Below, one piece after another: positions 1 through 11,442 of a stretch of 64,000 nt of DNA. The translations under genes and the position numbers were made by a program. Within the stretch, counting starts at the first letter, position 1. The number at the start of each line of letters is the position of its first letter. The stretch is from Nephrocerus scutellatus (Eukaryota > Arthropoda > Insecta > Diptera > Pipunculidae): positions 24,973,462 to 25,037,461 of the forward strand of contig OX352763.1 of the NCBI GenBank assembly GCA_947095585.1, read 5' to 3'. The notes below the pieces were generated by a model. The model worked only from the letters and a program-made list of their open reading frames with translations. It was not told the origin of the DNA and did no database searches.

Positions 1-1904
1 TGTTTACTGACTCCATGATCCACGTTTAGTTGGATGTTTTCAATACATCCCTAGGCATTCACATAATGTAGCAGATAGATAGCTTGTTAATGTGTTTCTT
101 GATAGAGTTCACACTTTTTTTACCATAGTTTTAAGTTAAGCCTACGTTATGGAATGATGTTTGTTCTCGATTTTTGCTGAGTTGTTCCTGGTCTTTCAGT
201 CGGCAAGTCAATTAAGAACTTTTATTCGACTCCATTGTTATCAAATCCTTCTTTGTTCTCTTGGGGTGACTCTCAAATTGTGATTGAGACAGTTTGGATT
301 CATGGACAAACCTATACCCCTATAATATTATGGATGCCTTTTTTATTTTGAGGAAGAATTGCTTTCATTTTTATGTGAAATTTCTACAGTAAGCTAACAC
401 ACACACACACTGACATACAACAACAGCCTTCCCTTACAATTGTGTGAGCCAAGGATCATACTGACCAAAATGAGCTACTGTGGCTTGTAAATGATGGTCG
501 CATTAACCTTTCAATGTCACAAGAGAAATGTCGGTCCTTTCCTTCAAGAAAAACGTATACGTATATATGCGAGTGTGTCTGCCATGTAGTTACATGTAAT
601 AAATAATTCAAATAATAATTTGTCCAAGTCATAAAATTCATGTAATTTGCCATTGCTGTAAACTTCTGGAACAAATCTGAGTGTTCTTAATTATGAAGAA
701 AAGTAGCTGGTGTAGTGGTAGCCATAATATTTTTGCACGGCCACTATTGTATCCCACAACAAATTAGCTATTCCAGCCCTACTTTACTACTAAAAGAAGC
801 AGTTTTGTTAAGTCATATCGTTACTATTCTTCATGTGTCAAATTGTGACCAGCTAATTATTTGTTTATCTGTCCGTCCGTCGCTTCCTTTCGTCTGTCTG
901 TTTATGAAGATTTATCACCAAAGATCATCACTTTAATGCACTTTTAACATAACTGTCAATGACTATGACATCTATGACTTTCTATGGTCATTTGCTGCTT
1001 CACAAACCCTTCCTTCCTGAATCATATACGTTCTCGCGTCCATAAATAACTCAAAATACAAACATTTTTTTGTTTGAGAAGATTAATAATTTAAGTGCAG
1101 TACTTTGAAAGAAAAATTTAAAAATGGTTCTGAAATTTTCGACGACGATATAGACACGAACACGGTTATTCCATTTCCACTTTATTCGTGGCACGCAAAC
1201 GACAGTCGAAGTTTTAATTCAGCCGGGGATTAATGTTTTTTGTTTAATCAGAAGGCGGATAAACGTTAGGAGAAAATTGCGACGTAGAGGCACGGGTTAA
1301 CTTTATTTAAACTAAATGTTAAATTTAAAAAAAAGAAAAGTGTCAATGTAGAAGATGCATTCCACAAAACAATTGCTAGATTGTTAATTCTGGAACAATT
1401 TTAGAAACCATGTTATTGGCACCTTTTTATACTATTATACAGGGTGTCCCTCAATTCGTGCACATTAATTTGGGAAATGATTCTTGAGTACATTCTAAGA
1501 AAAAAATCGTTCTACAGCAAGGGTCTATCTGCAATGTTGACATCAGTTATAGGGGAGCTTAGTTTGGTGTACCCTAATCCATGTTAATGTTAACTTCGTT
1601 TAGGATTTAGTTTTTAGAAGAAATGCCAGCCTTTGTAACTGCGTTTAAATAAAGTTGATATCTTGTTTGAGTCCTCAGATATCCAACTTCAATTCCTGTT
1701 CCAGTTTTCTTGCCCACGTTAATTTTTAAATTTGACGTCAATTTTCTCCAGACAATAACGTTTTACTATTCTTTGCTTATGAACGTAACAATAATAAAAA
1801 TAAAAATCAAAAACAAGTTTGCGGAAAAACATAGATTTTATGATACTTGGGAAAACCTTAAAATTTTTTAAAAAGGGTTTTTTGCTTTAGGTAATTTTTC
1901 AAAA
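1..1904. other. Upstream DNA, no gene seen
   Basis: No convincing coding sequence on either strand; the open frames are short and begin at non-ATG codons or lack any recognisable motif. There is a short CA run near 400-412. At 1437-1462 a TATACAGGGTGTCCC motif resembles the terminal repeat of a cut-and-paste transposon, but I found no matching opposite end. From about 1780 the sequence becomes very AT-rich and runs into the GCGTG-type repeat. Confidence 0.6.
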
Positions 1905-2345
1905 CTTTTATTTAACTTGACTTGACCTCATTTTGTCTGAATTTTTGACTATTTTTGGTCCTCTGTTTTAACCATTTTCCACACGACCTAAGGAGCTTAA
2001 ATATTGTGAGTATCTAAGTCCAAAATATAACTTTTTATATACCACGTGAGACGCGTGTTGCGTGCCGCGTGTGGCGCGTGTGATGGGTTCAAATTTTTGT
2101 TTTTTTCGACTTGTTTGAGGTCCTTTTTAACCACCTTCCACACGATTTAGAGAGCCGAAATTTTGTGAGTATCTAAGTCCAACATAAAATTTTTTATATT
2201 CCGGGTATGACGTGTGTCGTGTGTCGTGTGTGATGGTTTGACATTTTTTTCGGCTTTCTTTGAGGTTCTTTTTAACATCCTTCCACACGATTTAGAGAGG
2301 CACATATGATGGGTTGAAATTTTTGTTTTTAGAAATATTCAACCA
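1905..2345 (+). repeat. GCGTG-rich dispersed repeat, tandem units
   Basis: Two to three tandem units of roughly 145-160 bp. Each contains TTTGAGGTCC, a CCACACGA block, GTGAGTATCTAAGTCCAA and then a run of GCGTGT/GCGTGTGGCGCG words. Related copies occur at 30645-30910 and 62586-62830 on the same strand and at 26640-26790 inverted. It has no coding capacity. The internal tandem structure is like that of DINE/Helitron-derived repeats, but I cannot assign the family. Confidence 0.7.
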
Positions 2346-2742
2346 CAGTATGATAATAATTTTATTATTATTCAACTTCGTTTATTACAGGAGAATTATT
2401 AAAGACTTATATTTAACTTTTTTGTGAGTTTCTAAGTCCAAAATATCATTTTTATATTCCGCGTATGACGCGTGTCACGTGTCGCGTGTGTGGTTTAAAA
2501 AAAAAATGTCGACTTCTTGGAGTTTTTGTTTTAATAATAAATTCGTTCCGTTCTAGAGGTATTTTTTTTTAGAAATATTCAACCACAGTATGATAATAAT
2601 TTTATTATTATTCAACTTCGTTTATTACAGGAGAATTATTAAAGACTTATATTTAACTTTTTTGTGAGTTTCTAAGTCCAAAATATCATTTTTATATTCC
2701 GCGTATGACGCGTGTCGCGTGTCGCGTGTGTGGTTTAAAAAA
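2331..2742 (+). repeat. Direct duplication, 240-bp spacing
   Basis: The segment starting AGAAATATTCAACCACAG at 2331 recurs at 2571 and stays nearly identical for about 170 bases, to GTGTGGTTTAAAAAA. The repeated part includes AT-rich sequence plus the GTATGACGCGTGTC block of the GCGTG-type repeat. One visible difference is CACGTGTCGCG versus CGCGTGTCGCG. It looks like a recent local tandem duplication inside an older repeat. Confidence 0.85.
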
Positions 2743-2764
2743 ATAGTTTTAAAAAAAAAATTTC

Positions 2765-2791
2765 GACTTCTTGGAGTAATTCCAAGAAGTC
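2765..2791. other. Perfect hairpin, 11-bp arms
   Basis: The arm GACTTCTTGGA (2765-2775) is followed by a 5-base loop and its exact reverse complement (2781-2791). It lies at the end of the duplicated GCGTG-type repeat, so it may be a transposon terminus or a junction of two inverted copies. No terminator-like U run follows. Confidence 0.75.
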
Positions 2792-2799
2792 TTATAGTC

Positions 2800-2960
2800 G
2801 CATCTTACTCATACATACGGAATTTCATACGAATTGCTTGAGAAATTGCTTGGTCCACAAAATTCCAGACCCTATTGTCCAGATCCCAGAATTTCCATAG
2901 GAACAAGGGTTATCTTAGTCGCATCTTAGTCCTACATACCGAGTTTCATAGAAATCCCTA
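2800..2960 (-). repeat. Dispersed repeat, inverted to 7455-7545
   Basis: Contains CCCAGAATTTCCATAGG and TAGTCCTACATACC. The reverse complements of these words are found in the same order at 7455-7545 (TATGTAGGACTAA, TATGGAAATTCTGGGAT). It is a non-coding dispersed repeat of unknown family. The following sequence to about 3555 is AT-rich and holds no gene that I can support. Confidence 0.6.
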
Positions 2961-3560
2961 GAGAAATGACTTAATTACAAGAATTCAAAAATGTAACACA
3001 AAATCATAACAAAAAATCGAAATACAAAATCGCAACTCAAAATTATTTTGATACCGTGTTAAATTTTCTCATCACCGCCGAAAAATTAGTTTCACTTTCA
3101 AAAAAAATTACGCCATCTCAAGCCGAACGCTAACCAATTGGTTTAAAAAAAGTTCCATCAAATTTTGACTGGTAGAAGTCGAGATATACGACATCGCAAA
3201 CTGACATATGTATAAACGTACAAAAAATGTACACACGCTCGCTGAAAACTTTTCATGTCCTCTGAATATAAGCTTCGCCATTCGGGCTCGCAATTAAATT
3301 TTATTGCCATGTGAATTACTTACTAGTTTTTCGCAATTTTCCTATTAAATGCTTTTTTTTACTTACTAGTTTGTAACTGTTATTTTGGAGTAGATAACGG
3401 CCTTAACAATTATTATTTCTAGAACATTAGAATACTTAATTCTGCGTTTTTTAAGATATAACCCAACTTTTTACCACCTCTCATTCCAGAGATATTCCCA
3501 TTTTCTTATGAAAATGGCGTGTGAAAGTTAATTATTGGAACCCTGATTTCTATGTCAAAA

Positions 3561-3662
3561 CTGGATGACATCGGCTCGAAATCGGGACTGGTGGAGAGAT
3601 TTTTTGCGGCAGGCCAGGACCGGACACCGGTTGTAGAGCCAAATATGATGATGATGATGATT
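3561..3662 (+). mobile_element. 5'-truncated RTE-like LINE, 3' tip with (ATG)n tail
   Basis: The sequence matches the 3' tip of the RTE-like element seen at 11443, 43757 and 49046, here on the plus strand. The frame gives residues like WMTS..RNRDWWRDF, then an ACCGGTTGTAGAGCCAAATATG block, and ends in an ATG microsatellite. Only about 100 bases of the element are present, typical of a truncated LINE insertion. Confidence 0.7.
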
Positions 3663-5571
3663 TCCAAGTTAGTTAGCCCTACAATTCTGCAACATTTAAT
3701 TGCTATGTGAATTACTTACTTCTTTTTTCACAATTTTCCTAAACTATAAGGGCAAACAAACATTTTTTTCACCATCAAAATTACTTTGCTTCATTACAGA
3801 TAAACGATTTATTACGAAAGAGGTTGGCAACTCTCTTATCAACTTGTTGATGCTGCCTTCTTATGTGCCTCTTGCTAATAGTTCAGCCACTGCAAGCAAA
3901 CCCACAATCACAAACAGAATAATAAAAAAAAGTTCATCAACAAGGGAACTGTTGGTGTGGTTTGGTTAAGTGCGTTGAAAAGTGAGTATTTTATGAGTTG
4001 TTTACTTTCGCTTACCTTTGCTAATAACAGAGAGCAGAACACGCAAACTCGAATAAAAACTCTTTTCACCAATGAGTACAATTTATATCTCTTTTTTATT
4101 TTTAAAAACCACTCAAAATCTACAGCCGAAATTACACTCCGGCAGCCAACCAACACTAGAACTCAAAACACAAGAACCAACCAAACCACCAAGAAGGCAA
4201 CAAGCAACAAACAAACGAGAAACGAGTTTATTTTAACTCGAATTTTTTTTTTAAACAAGAAAACCGGTTCAACATTCAGCTCAATAATTCGTGTTTAGGA
4301 TGGTTTTGAGTTAAAAAGGGACACAATCTTATAAAGACTAAACACACACAACACAACACAATTCAAAAAGCAAACAAGCCATCGAAAATTGTACTCAACA
4401 TTTTCATTCAAACTCAGTTTGATTTTGCCCGTCGTCGTTGTCGACTGGGTTTGTTGGTTGGATGTCGGCTGTCGGTTGTTGTGACTTGTATGTGAGGCTG
4501 TAAAGAAGTAACGTTTCTTGGGAGTTAAGTGAATTAATGAGAATCCGTCGGAATTCATATAATTTAATTAATTGTTTAATAAAAAGCAGAGCTAAGATTA
4601 ATGTAAAACATTTGCTAATTATTCATGAGCTCATAAGTAGAAGTTCAAGTGCTAGAATGTGATTCTAAAATTCTCGAAAAATAAAGATTCAGGAAAATCC
4701 ATTTTGTGAAACGAAAAACTGCTACAGGTGGTTGATTCAGTGCGTTCAGTGTGTGTGTGTGTGTGCGGTGCAAATGGCATCTTTTACGGCTACGTCGGAT
4801 CTGCCTGTCTGTTGACCTTTTACCGCATATGTGCTATCTACCTTAGATAACTAACGCATCATATTATTAGCATTAGCAACGGCAATTGAATTATTTTCTG
4901 TGAGAAAATATAGTTTCGCTTTATCTCGATTGTTGGAGGGGCACAAAGTTTTCTACTGGCGGCCTGCAAATATAAATCATTTCTTCATAGTGTTGCACAA
5001 AGGGAAAGGGCTCATTTGTTTATAGCACGACGTCAGCAGAGCAGTAGCGCAACTGATCTTGTATTACCTGAGAGGGCTAAGCGTGTGTGCGTTTGGTTTT
5101 TTCTTTCGTATCAGCCGCAGGTGTGCTTCCAGCCGTTGTATGTGTGTTAATTACATAGAGGTGTGAGATAAATGAAAACGCGCTTGTGTGCGTGTAGTGA
5201 AACGGCAAAATATGATCATGACGCCGCTGCTGTGCTGTCTTCACGGCGATCACTGCCAGCACTAATATGGCGGCTGCATTTGTAGTTTGTTTGTTTTTTT
5301 TACCACACTACTACTAATACTCCAGCATAACAACAACAATAAATAATCTAACAAATTAGTTAATGCATTATATTCCAATGGATAATTAAATTTTTCCAAA
5401 ACTATGTGCACATTTCAAGAAAACGTAAAGAAATAGAAAAATAATTTACCTTTTTGTTCTCCTTGAAACGGAGAAGTTCCTTGAATTTGCAACAACAGAG
5501 TGCTGCTGAAAAGTTGGTCCATTTAACATTTAATCATCGAACACAGGCTAACACACATCCAAACAAACACA
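3663..5571 (+). other. Region upstream of exon 1; possible promoter and 5' UTR
   Basis: No gene motif recognised. 4110-4230 is CAAC-rich on the plus strand and 4410-4510 is CAAC-rich on the minus strand, the base bias often seen in fly leader exons. A GT run lies at 4751-4764. TATAAATC occurs at 4971, but no correctly spaced initiator was found, so no promoter is called. The 100 bases before the ATG are A/C-rich and contain no other ATG immediately upstream, compatible with a 5' UTR. Confidence 0.35.
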
Positions 5572-5707
5572 ATGGAAGAACGGGAACGGCGGATTTGCAA
5601 CAGCAGCAACAGCACTAACACCAACAACAACAAAAGGATAACATTAAAATTTTGGATTACCTGCCTCATCATATTACTCTATGGGAATACCAGCTGTTAT
5701 TGTTCAG
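5572..5707 (+). CDS. First coding exon, secreted or membrane protein (unrecognised)
   Basis: The ATG at 5572 is in a good fly context (ACACAATGG). The exon encodes 45 codons plus one base. Residues 1-21 are charged and Asn/Ser-rich (EERERR, then NSTNTNNNK). Residues 23-43 form a hydrophobic stretch (FWITCLIILLYG) followed by small and Cys residues, as in a signal peptide or signal anchor. It ends TTCAG at 5707 with a GTAGGT donor at 5708. The frame would stay open for another 35 codons if unspliced. Donor phase 1 matches the acceptor phase of the open exon at 58124, and the joined frame is continuous. Function is unknown. The call rests on start context, signal-like segment, donor and phase match, not on homology. 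Confidence 0.6.
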
Positions 5708-6003
5708 GTAGGTTCAGCCGTTCAGCACGCTATATGGCATTATTACGATTGTCCCTGTTGTTGCCTCTTGCTTGGACGGGAAGCTTCTTTCTTATAACAA
5801 AACGTATTTCCTAAGGGCAACAGTAGTAAGAGAAGTTATTTTTTCATCTCTCATTCATTTTCTTTGGCCTGTAATTGCGCGCGTATCCTTGATACAGCTG
5901 TGCAATGTCCTTGAGCACTGTGTTCCCTTTTCTAATAGCTCTTTCGATTTGTAGGATAGAGTTAAAATTTCTCTCTCGTGGTTTTGATTTGGCGTTCTAT
6001 TGG

Positions 6004-6028
6004 CAAACTGTACCCGGGGTACAGTTTG
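6004..6028. other. 25-bp perfect palindrome near start of intron
   Basis: Arm CAAACTGTACCC (6004-6015), one central G, then the exact reverse complement (6017-6028). It lies 300 bases inside the intron. The flanks also share a loose direct repeat (GCGTTCTATTGGCAA and GCGTTTTATTTGCAA). It could be a dyad binding site or a remnant of a small inverted-repeat element. The rest of 5708-6594 shows no gene. Confidence 0.75.
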
Positions 6029-6594
6029 ATTTTGCGTTTTATTTGCAAGGTTTTGTAACCGGCACTTTGCTACCTGTCAGAAATAGACGGATAAGGTTTC
6101 CTTTACTCAGCAAGATATCGAAGAGAGTGCAAGCAAACTCATTTCTCAGTCTGTTGTTCTTGTCAAATATGGTTTTAGTTCTATTTGCAAAGCATTCACC
6201 ACGAAAACCACGAAAACTGTCATTTTGGTAGCTTACCCGTGGGTATGGTTTCGGGTATGGTTTTACGTAAACGAAAGAGGCATAAATGAATCTCCGGTCA
6301 TACGATACTTTTTGTATCATTCATTCATTTTGTTTAAAATTTTGTTTGTGCACAGGATGTAATCATATCCTTAATATCCTTTTTGATGAGCGTTTTTAAA
6401 ACACTCTTTTTGTACGCAAAGAGGAATAGAACAGAGCTTGCATAACCGTCTTATTCAACACTCTGGTTCATGTTGCATATAAGTGGTTTGTTTCTCAATT
6501 CTTTTTAGGTCATTCAGCCAAATTATTTATGGTGTAGTTCCTTGGGTAGAGTCGTGCCACACTTCTTTGGAAAGTAAAAAAATTACCCGAATTT

Positions 6595-7200
6595 CTAATA
6601 AATTTTATACGCACGTGTATCTCCAATTGACAACATACTTTTGTAAAAATTTGGTAGTGATCGGGCTCCGGGGTCGGGGGTTTCCTATACAAATTTTGTA
6701 AAAAAGGACCCGATTTTCTTCAAATTTTTTAGGCATCCATATCTCAAATGGACAACATCTTTTTCTATAAAATGTGGTAGTGATCGGGCTCTGGGGCCGG
6801 GGGGCACCCATACAAATTTTGTAAAAAAAAGTACTCGATTTTCTTCAAATTTTATTCGTATGTGTATCTTCATTAGACAATACGCGAGTGTATCTCCGAC
6901 GGACAATACTTTTTGTAAATTTTTGGAAGTGATCAGGCCCCGGGGTCGGGTGGCAGCCATACAAATTTTATAAAAAAAGTACCCGATTTTCTTCAAATTT
7001 TATACGCATGTGTATCTACGATGGACAACGCTTTTTGTGAAAATTTTAAAGTGTTCCCAAAGCCTAGGGGCTGCCATATACATTTTTAAATATTAGCCCG
7101 ATTTCCTTTAAATACCCGATGAAATGATCAGGATAAGGGGGCTCCCAAATTTTTTGTTTAAAATGTTACCCGATTTTATTCAAACTTTGCACATTGTGTA
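6595..7200 (-). repeat. Dispersed tandem repeat (GGAGATACACATG family)
   Basis: Four to five degenerate units of about 120-140 bp. In the minus sense each has a GGAGATACACATG word, AAATTTGAAGAAAATCGGG, a TTTGTATGG word, a G/C-rich CCCCGGA patch and AATTTTTACAAAAAGT. The same unit occurs in plus orientation at 8290-8400, 36620-37085 and many times in 52320-56100, and inverted at 42655-42840. It is non-coding; short Phe/Lys-rich open frames here are by-products of the repeat. Confidence 0.8.
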
Positions 7201-8289
7201 TCAATTAGAGAATTTACACGAATGCATGCATGTTCAAAAAGTAAAATGTTAAGTGACACACTGTTGTGAGCCACTGTTATGCTCACACTGTTAAGTAAGA
7301 CACCTGTTAAGTGTCACTATTTTGAGAACTGTGCCATTTCTCAAGCGATTCGCATGAAATTCGGAATGTAGGACTAATGCCCACGTGCATTATAATGCTA
7401 AGCATTATAAGGGTGCAAATAACTTTTGCGTGTGTACATTATATAAAAAAAAAAACAGGTATGTAGGACTAATTTGCGACTTTAAGACTTGTACCTATGG
7501 AAATTCTGGGATATGGTAGTAAGGATCTGAAATTCTGAAAACTATACCATTTTGAGATGTCCGTTCGTGTATCCCTTCCACAGATGACAAGAAGATCTTT
7601 GTTTTTTTTTTCGTCCCGGGCAGACGTTGTCACGCTCAAAACCTACGGCCGTGTCTCCGACACAGCCTTCCCTGCTTTTTTTTTTTGAATACGTAACAAA
7701 GCAAACGAAGTAAAAAGCGTATGTTACTGTTGCGTTATATTACTTAAGACGTAACAAAGCAAACGAAGTAAAAAAATTGTAAAAATATAATGTGTGAACC
7801 GTAGCGTGTTATCGTTTTTTAAAAAAAAAAAATCCAGAACAACACAGGATCCTACCGATAAGTGCATTGTTTCAGTGCTCACATTTTTAGTTCCGTAGTA
7901 TGTGTCAAAAAAATATAAGCAGCCACAACTGTTAGTCAACATACAATTTTTAAAGCCAAAACTCACCGGCTCTTTCATGGAATAAATTGCTTAGATGAAT
8001 GATGCCTGAAATGATTTACCATTGCTTCATCCTATGAAATATATTGAAACTAACGAAATCCTTAGTGACTTCTGCGAAACATATGAAAAAAAATTGGGAA
8101 CTCACCATTGAAGGCACAGAGAAAGCAACTACTCCTCTGAGGGCTTCACCGACTCCCGTAGTAACAATGCGCCCTTAGTAAGGCTGACGTCAATGAACTT
8201 TTTCAATGTGCCTGGAGTGTAGATCAGAGTTTAGGTATGCAAACTTCGATCAACAGTACCGAACCATGGTTTTAGAACCACTAAGTGAA
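7201..8289. repeat. Mixed non-coding repeats
   Basis: 7330-7560 matches, inverted, the repeat at 2800-2960. 7691-7716 is a 26-bp direct repeat of 7749-7774 (ACGTAACAAAGCAAACGAAG followed by TAAAAA), 58 bp apart. 7615-7680 holds a short dyad (GTGTCTCCGACAC) followed by a T run and may be the inverted 3' end of a retroposon. No gene was recognised. Confidence 0.55.
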
Positions 8290-8400
8290 GCCAAATTCTA
8301 ATAGAAAGTGTTGTCACCGGAAATACACATGTGTGAAAAGTTTTATTAAAATCTGGCTTTAGGAAGTGGGTTAAAAATTTATCGCAAGATTCCACGAAAA
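8290..8400 (+). repeat. Single unit of the GGAGATACACATG family
   Basis: TTCTAATAGAAAGTGTTGTC, then GGAAATACACATGTGTG, then AGGAAGTGGGTTAAAAAT. The same succession of words is found at 36985-37070, showing a second copy of the 3' part of the dispersed repeat. Confidence 0.7.
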
Positions 8401-11179
8401 CCAGACATAATGAGTACTAAAGCCATTTTAGAAGACGTAAACTTTTCACCCTTTTTCCTATTCGGTGCCAAATTTTTCAGTTTCGTTAATCGCATCATAA
8501 ATCTCAAAGAAATGTCCATCTCTTTCTATGTATCTTCTCACTTTTGTCCTTGACCGTCCTTCACATGAATGTTGAAGGACGCGTCCAAGTCTGCAATGAT
8601 TTTCTTTATTTTTTTTTATGAATAAAAGAATCCATTTATTGTTTTCTGTTTTACCTCAAGTAATTGCGAAATAGACACGAACTTATGAGATATGTTCTAA
8701 AGGACGTCCTGCCATGTGTCCGCTCCATTGGCTTCAACTAACAAAGAAGTTTAACGGACTTAAAATGTCGTAAATCCCATAGGAGAATCGAACAAAGAAA
8801 CGTTTGTCACTAGCAAGTGACTTGTTGAGAATATAAAAGGCCCAAAAGAATTCATGCACAGGTGAAACCAACTAATTGTTATTCCAAATTCGTAGTAAGA
8901 GTTTCTTGAATAAAAATATAAATCGAGAAGTTCTCGCAATTGCATGTTTCCTCCGCATTGGGGACAACTCGCAACAAAGAGCTGAAATTACCATTTTAGT
9001 TATTTTAATTTCTTGGTTGGTCGGTTAAAAGAGGAGGGAGGAAAGGGAGACTTTAGAATACCTTCACGCTGTCTAGGGCCTCTAGCGCATTCGCTTTTGG
9101 CTTACTAATTAAATGTTATTCGTAGCCGTATAGTATCAGCTGCTGCCTGCTAATGTTAAGTCCCAATCCAGCAAGGAACCCATACATAAACTCGTACACG
9201 AGTATGTAGAAATACTCCACAAAACAGAGATATTCTCTGCAGCTTGACTAATGCTGGCAACGCGACAATATCAAATTTCATAACTGACTGGATGACAGGA
9301 ATGCTTTAAAGAACACATTGCGCCATATTGCCAGAGGGTTTCGTATGCATGGATGGATGGATGGCGCAAAGTGGAAAGTCAATGAGGGCGTTGTGTCTTC
9401 CTGTTGTGCTACTATACCGTATACCTCAAACAATTTTCTAATTAAACTGAAGCCATTCCAAAAATGTTATTGGTTATTAATAATAACGCACAAAATGGGG
9501 ACATTTCCGCAGTTCAGGTTATTGCAGCGCTGAAGGCAGGAGAGGTTTCCGTTTTGTTTCGATTTAAATTTTACTCGCTCAAGACTGCTTCGCCGCTTAG
9601 TAATTAGATTTTAAGTTTGTAGTTTCGTGTTTCCGTTTTTCTACCTTCTTAAAATGGTCAAGTGCTCGATAAAAGGGTTAATTAATTCGTTTATACGAAG
9701 ACATTACAATAAGCAACCGGCTAAACATGTTTAGCTCCAAAAATGCACTGAGCAGCAGTTGCTAATTATGTACTGGCAGTGGTAAATGGAACGATTGTTT
9801 CCATTAACACCAAAATGCTTTCGCCAGCAAAACAAAACCCAATAAGCTAACTTAAGTGTAGTAATCGACCTACTTAATACCTAAAAATGTGTAGTGCAGT
9901 GCTTGGACAATCTACCACGCCTTCGAGTATAGAATTCGACAAGTGCTAGCCACCCATTCTCGGTTGCAATTCCGACGAATTGGCTTTAAATTCATATCTC
10001 AGTGGTAGATTTTCATTTTTTTTGCTTAAGAATGCATGCTAAGGTTTAGTGTTATAATTTATATACTTTATATACTTGCAAATAAAATATGTAACAAAAA
10101 AAAACGAAAAAGTTTTTAAACAGCAAATTTGTGTCGACGATGTTTGTCAACAACCAGCGGCGGCCATGAATGCAACACAACACATAACACGTCGTCTCCT
10201 CGCATTTCGCGCACTCTAATGGACTAATGTGTTCGCTGGCCACACTTGAACGTGGGAATAGTTTCATCTTGATAGGGACGAGGAGGCGATTTTCGATTTG
10301 GTGGTGGTGTCTGATGGTCTGTTTGTAACGTTATTTGTTGAGACTTGACACATTCCTAACGGTTGGTATATTTAGCGACTAAAAAATTCTAATCGGACAA
10401 GCTGGACAAGTTTTTGCGCCACTCTCCTCACCACTTAGTCTTTAGAAACAATATATCAAGTAGCCTTTTAGATTGTGGCTCGTACTTAACCCAAAATTGT
10501 AGCATAAAGTTGACTCTGTTTTGTCGCAAGTGGGTACGTGAGTGAGCAAGTGTGAGGTCGCTTATTAAGTTAATTGCAATATAACATATTTCATACTGAT
10601 TCGATTCTTTAATTCTTATTTTTACTGTGAAACGTCAAATTTGGTCAACAAACATACACTCCAGAGTGGTTTCGTCTCTCACCTTTGCTGTGGTTAATTT
10701 TCTGATACTGCCAAAAGCTTTTCTTACTTAAAGCATATTTGATATTTCAAACCACAACAAGTAAACATTGCCAAACTAATCTCAAATAAATAGAAAAACC
10801 GAATTTGTTGAGATTCTTTCAACTTGTTCTATTAACACTTTCAGTGTCAAAACAAACAAAAATTATCTACCTATTTTGAATTTTGTTTATATACATAAAC
10901 AGATAGGTGGGCACCCATTATTTAAATTAAAATAACAATCGAAGGAATGTAATGTGCCATATAGCATTCTCCCTGATTCAATGAAAAAGCAATACGGAAA
11001 AACGATCACGAAACTAAAACGACGCGAGTACAAATGCTTTATTCAATGGATCAGAAAAAACTACAAAATACCAAGTTATTACAAAAGAAAATATTACAAA
11101 AAAATGACATAGATCCCTCAAAATTCTAGAAACCTCCTTTGAAACCTCCTATTTTAATTGAACAATTCGGACCTTTAGG
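8401..11179. other. Intronic DNA, no gene seen
   Basis: Mostly unique AT-rich sequence. A GGATGGATGGATGG run lies near 9349-9362. The minus frame around 10052-10267 is open for 71 codons but has no homology that I can recognise. Open frames here look like chance. Confidence 0.5.
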
Positions 11180-11400
11180 AACTTGTTGACGTCTTGTTTT
11201 GAAGGCCTGTAGATTAAAAGTTTCGTTAAACACGCAGACGACTAATTCATTCCACATCGATGTCACTCTCGTATAAAAGAAAGATTTGAAGTGTTGGGTT
11301 CTACATGAAAAATGTTTTAAGGCAAATCTATGTTGATTAGAACTGAAACGAGTATTTACGATGCTGACAAAAGGAGCTGCAACTAGAGAACGGGTTTCTT
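11180..11400 (-). mobile_element. LINE ORF2 C-terminal fragment
   Basis: The minus-strand frame read from about 11375 contains HRFALKHFSCRTQHFKSFF, then TSMWNEL and NLQAFKTRRQQVPK. This is the typical end of many LINE reverse transcriptase proteins (…FKDSFF.RT…WN.LP…). It has no ATG and no RT core, so it is only the tail of a truncated insertion. The clade is uncertain, of Jockey/CR1 type. Confidence 0.6.
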
Positions 11401-11442
11401 AATACAGCTATTTGACTCCACGCAGAAGTAAGCAAGTACATC

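Noticed and set aside
4971..5020. TATA box and initiator for exon 1
   Set aside because: TATAAATC and a TCATTT initiator-like word are about 43 bases apart, too far for a standard core promoter.
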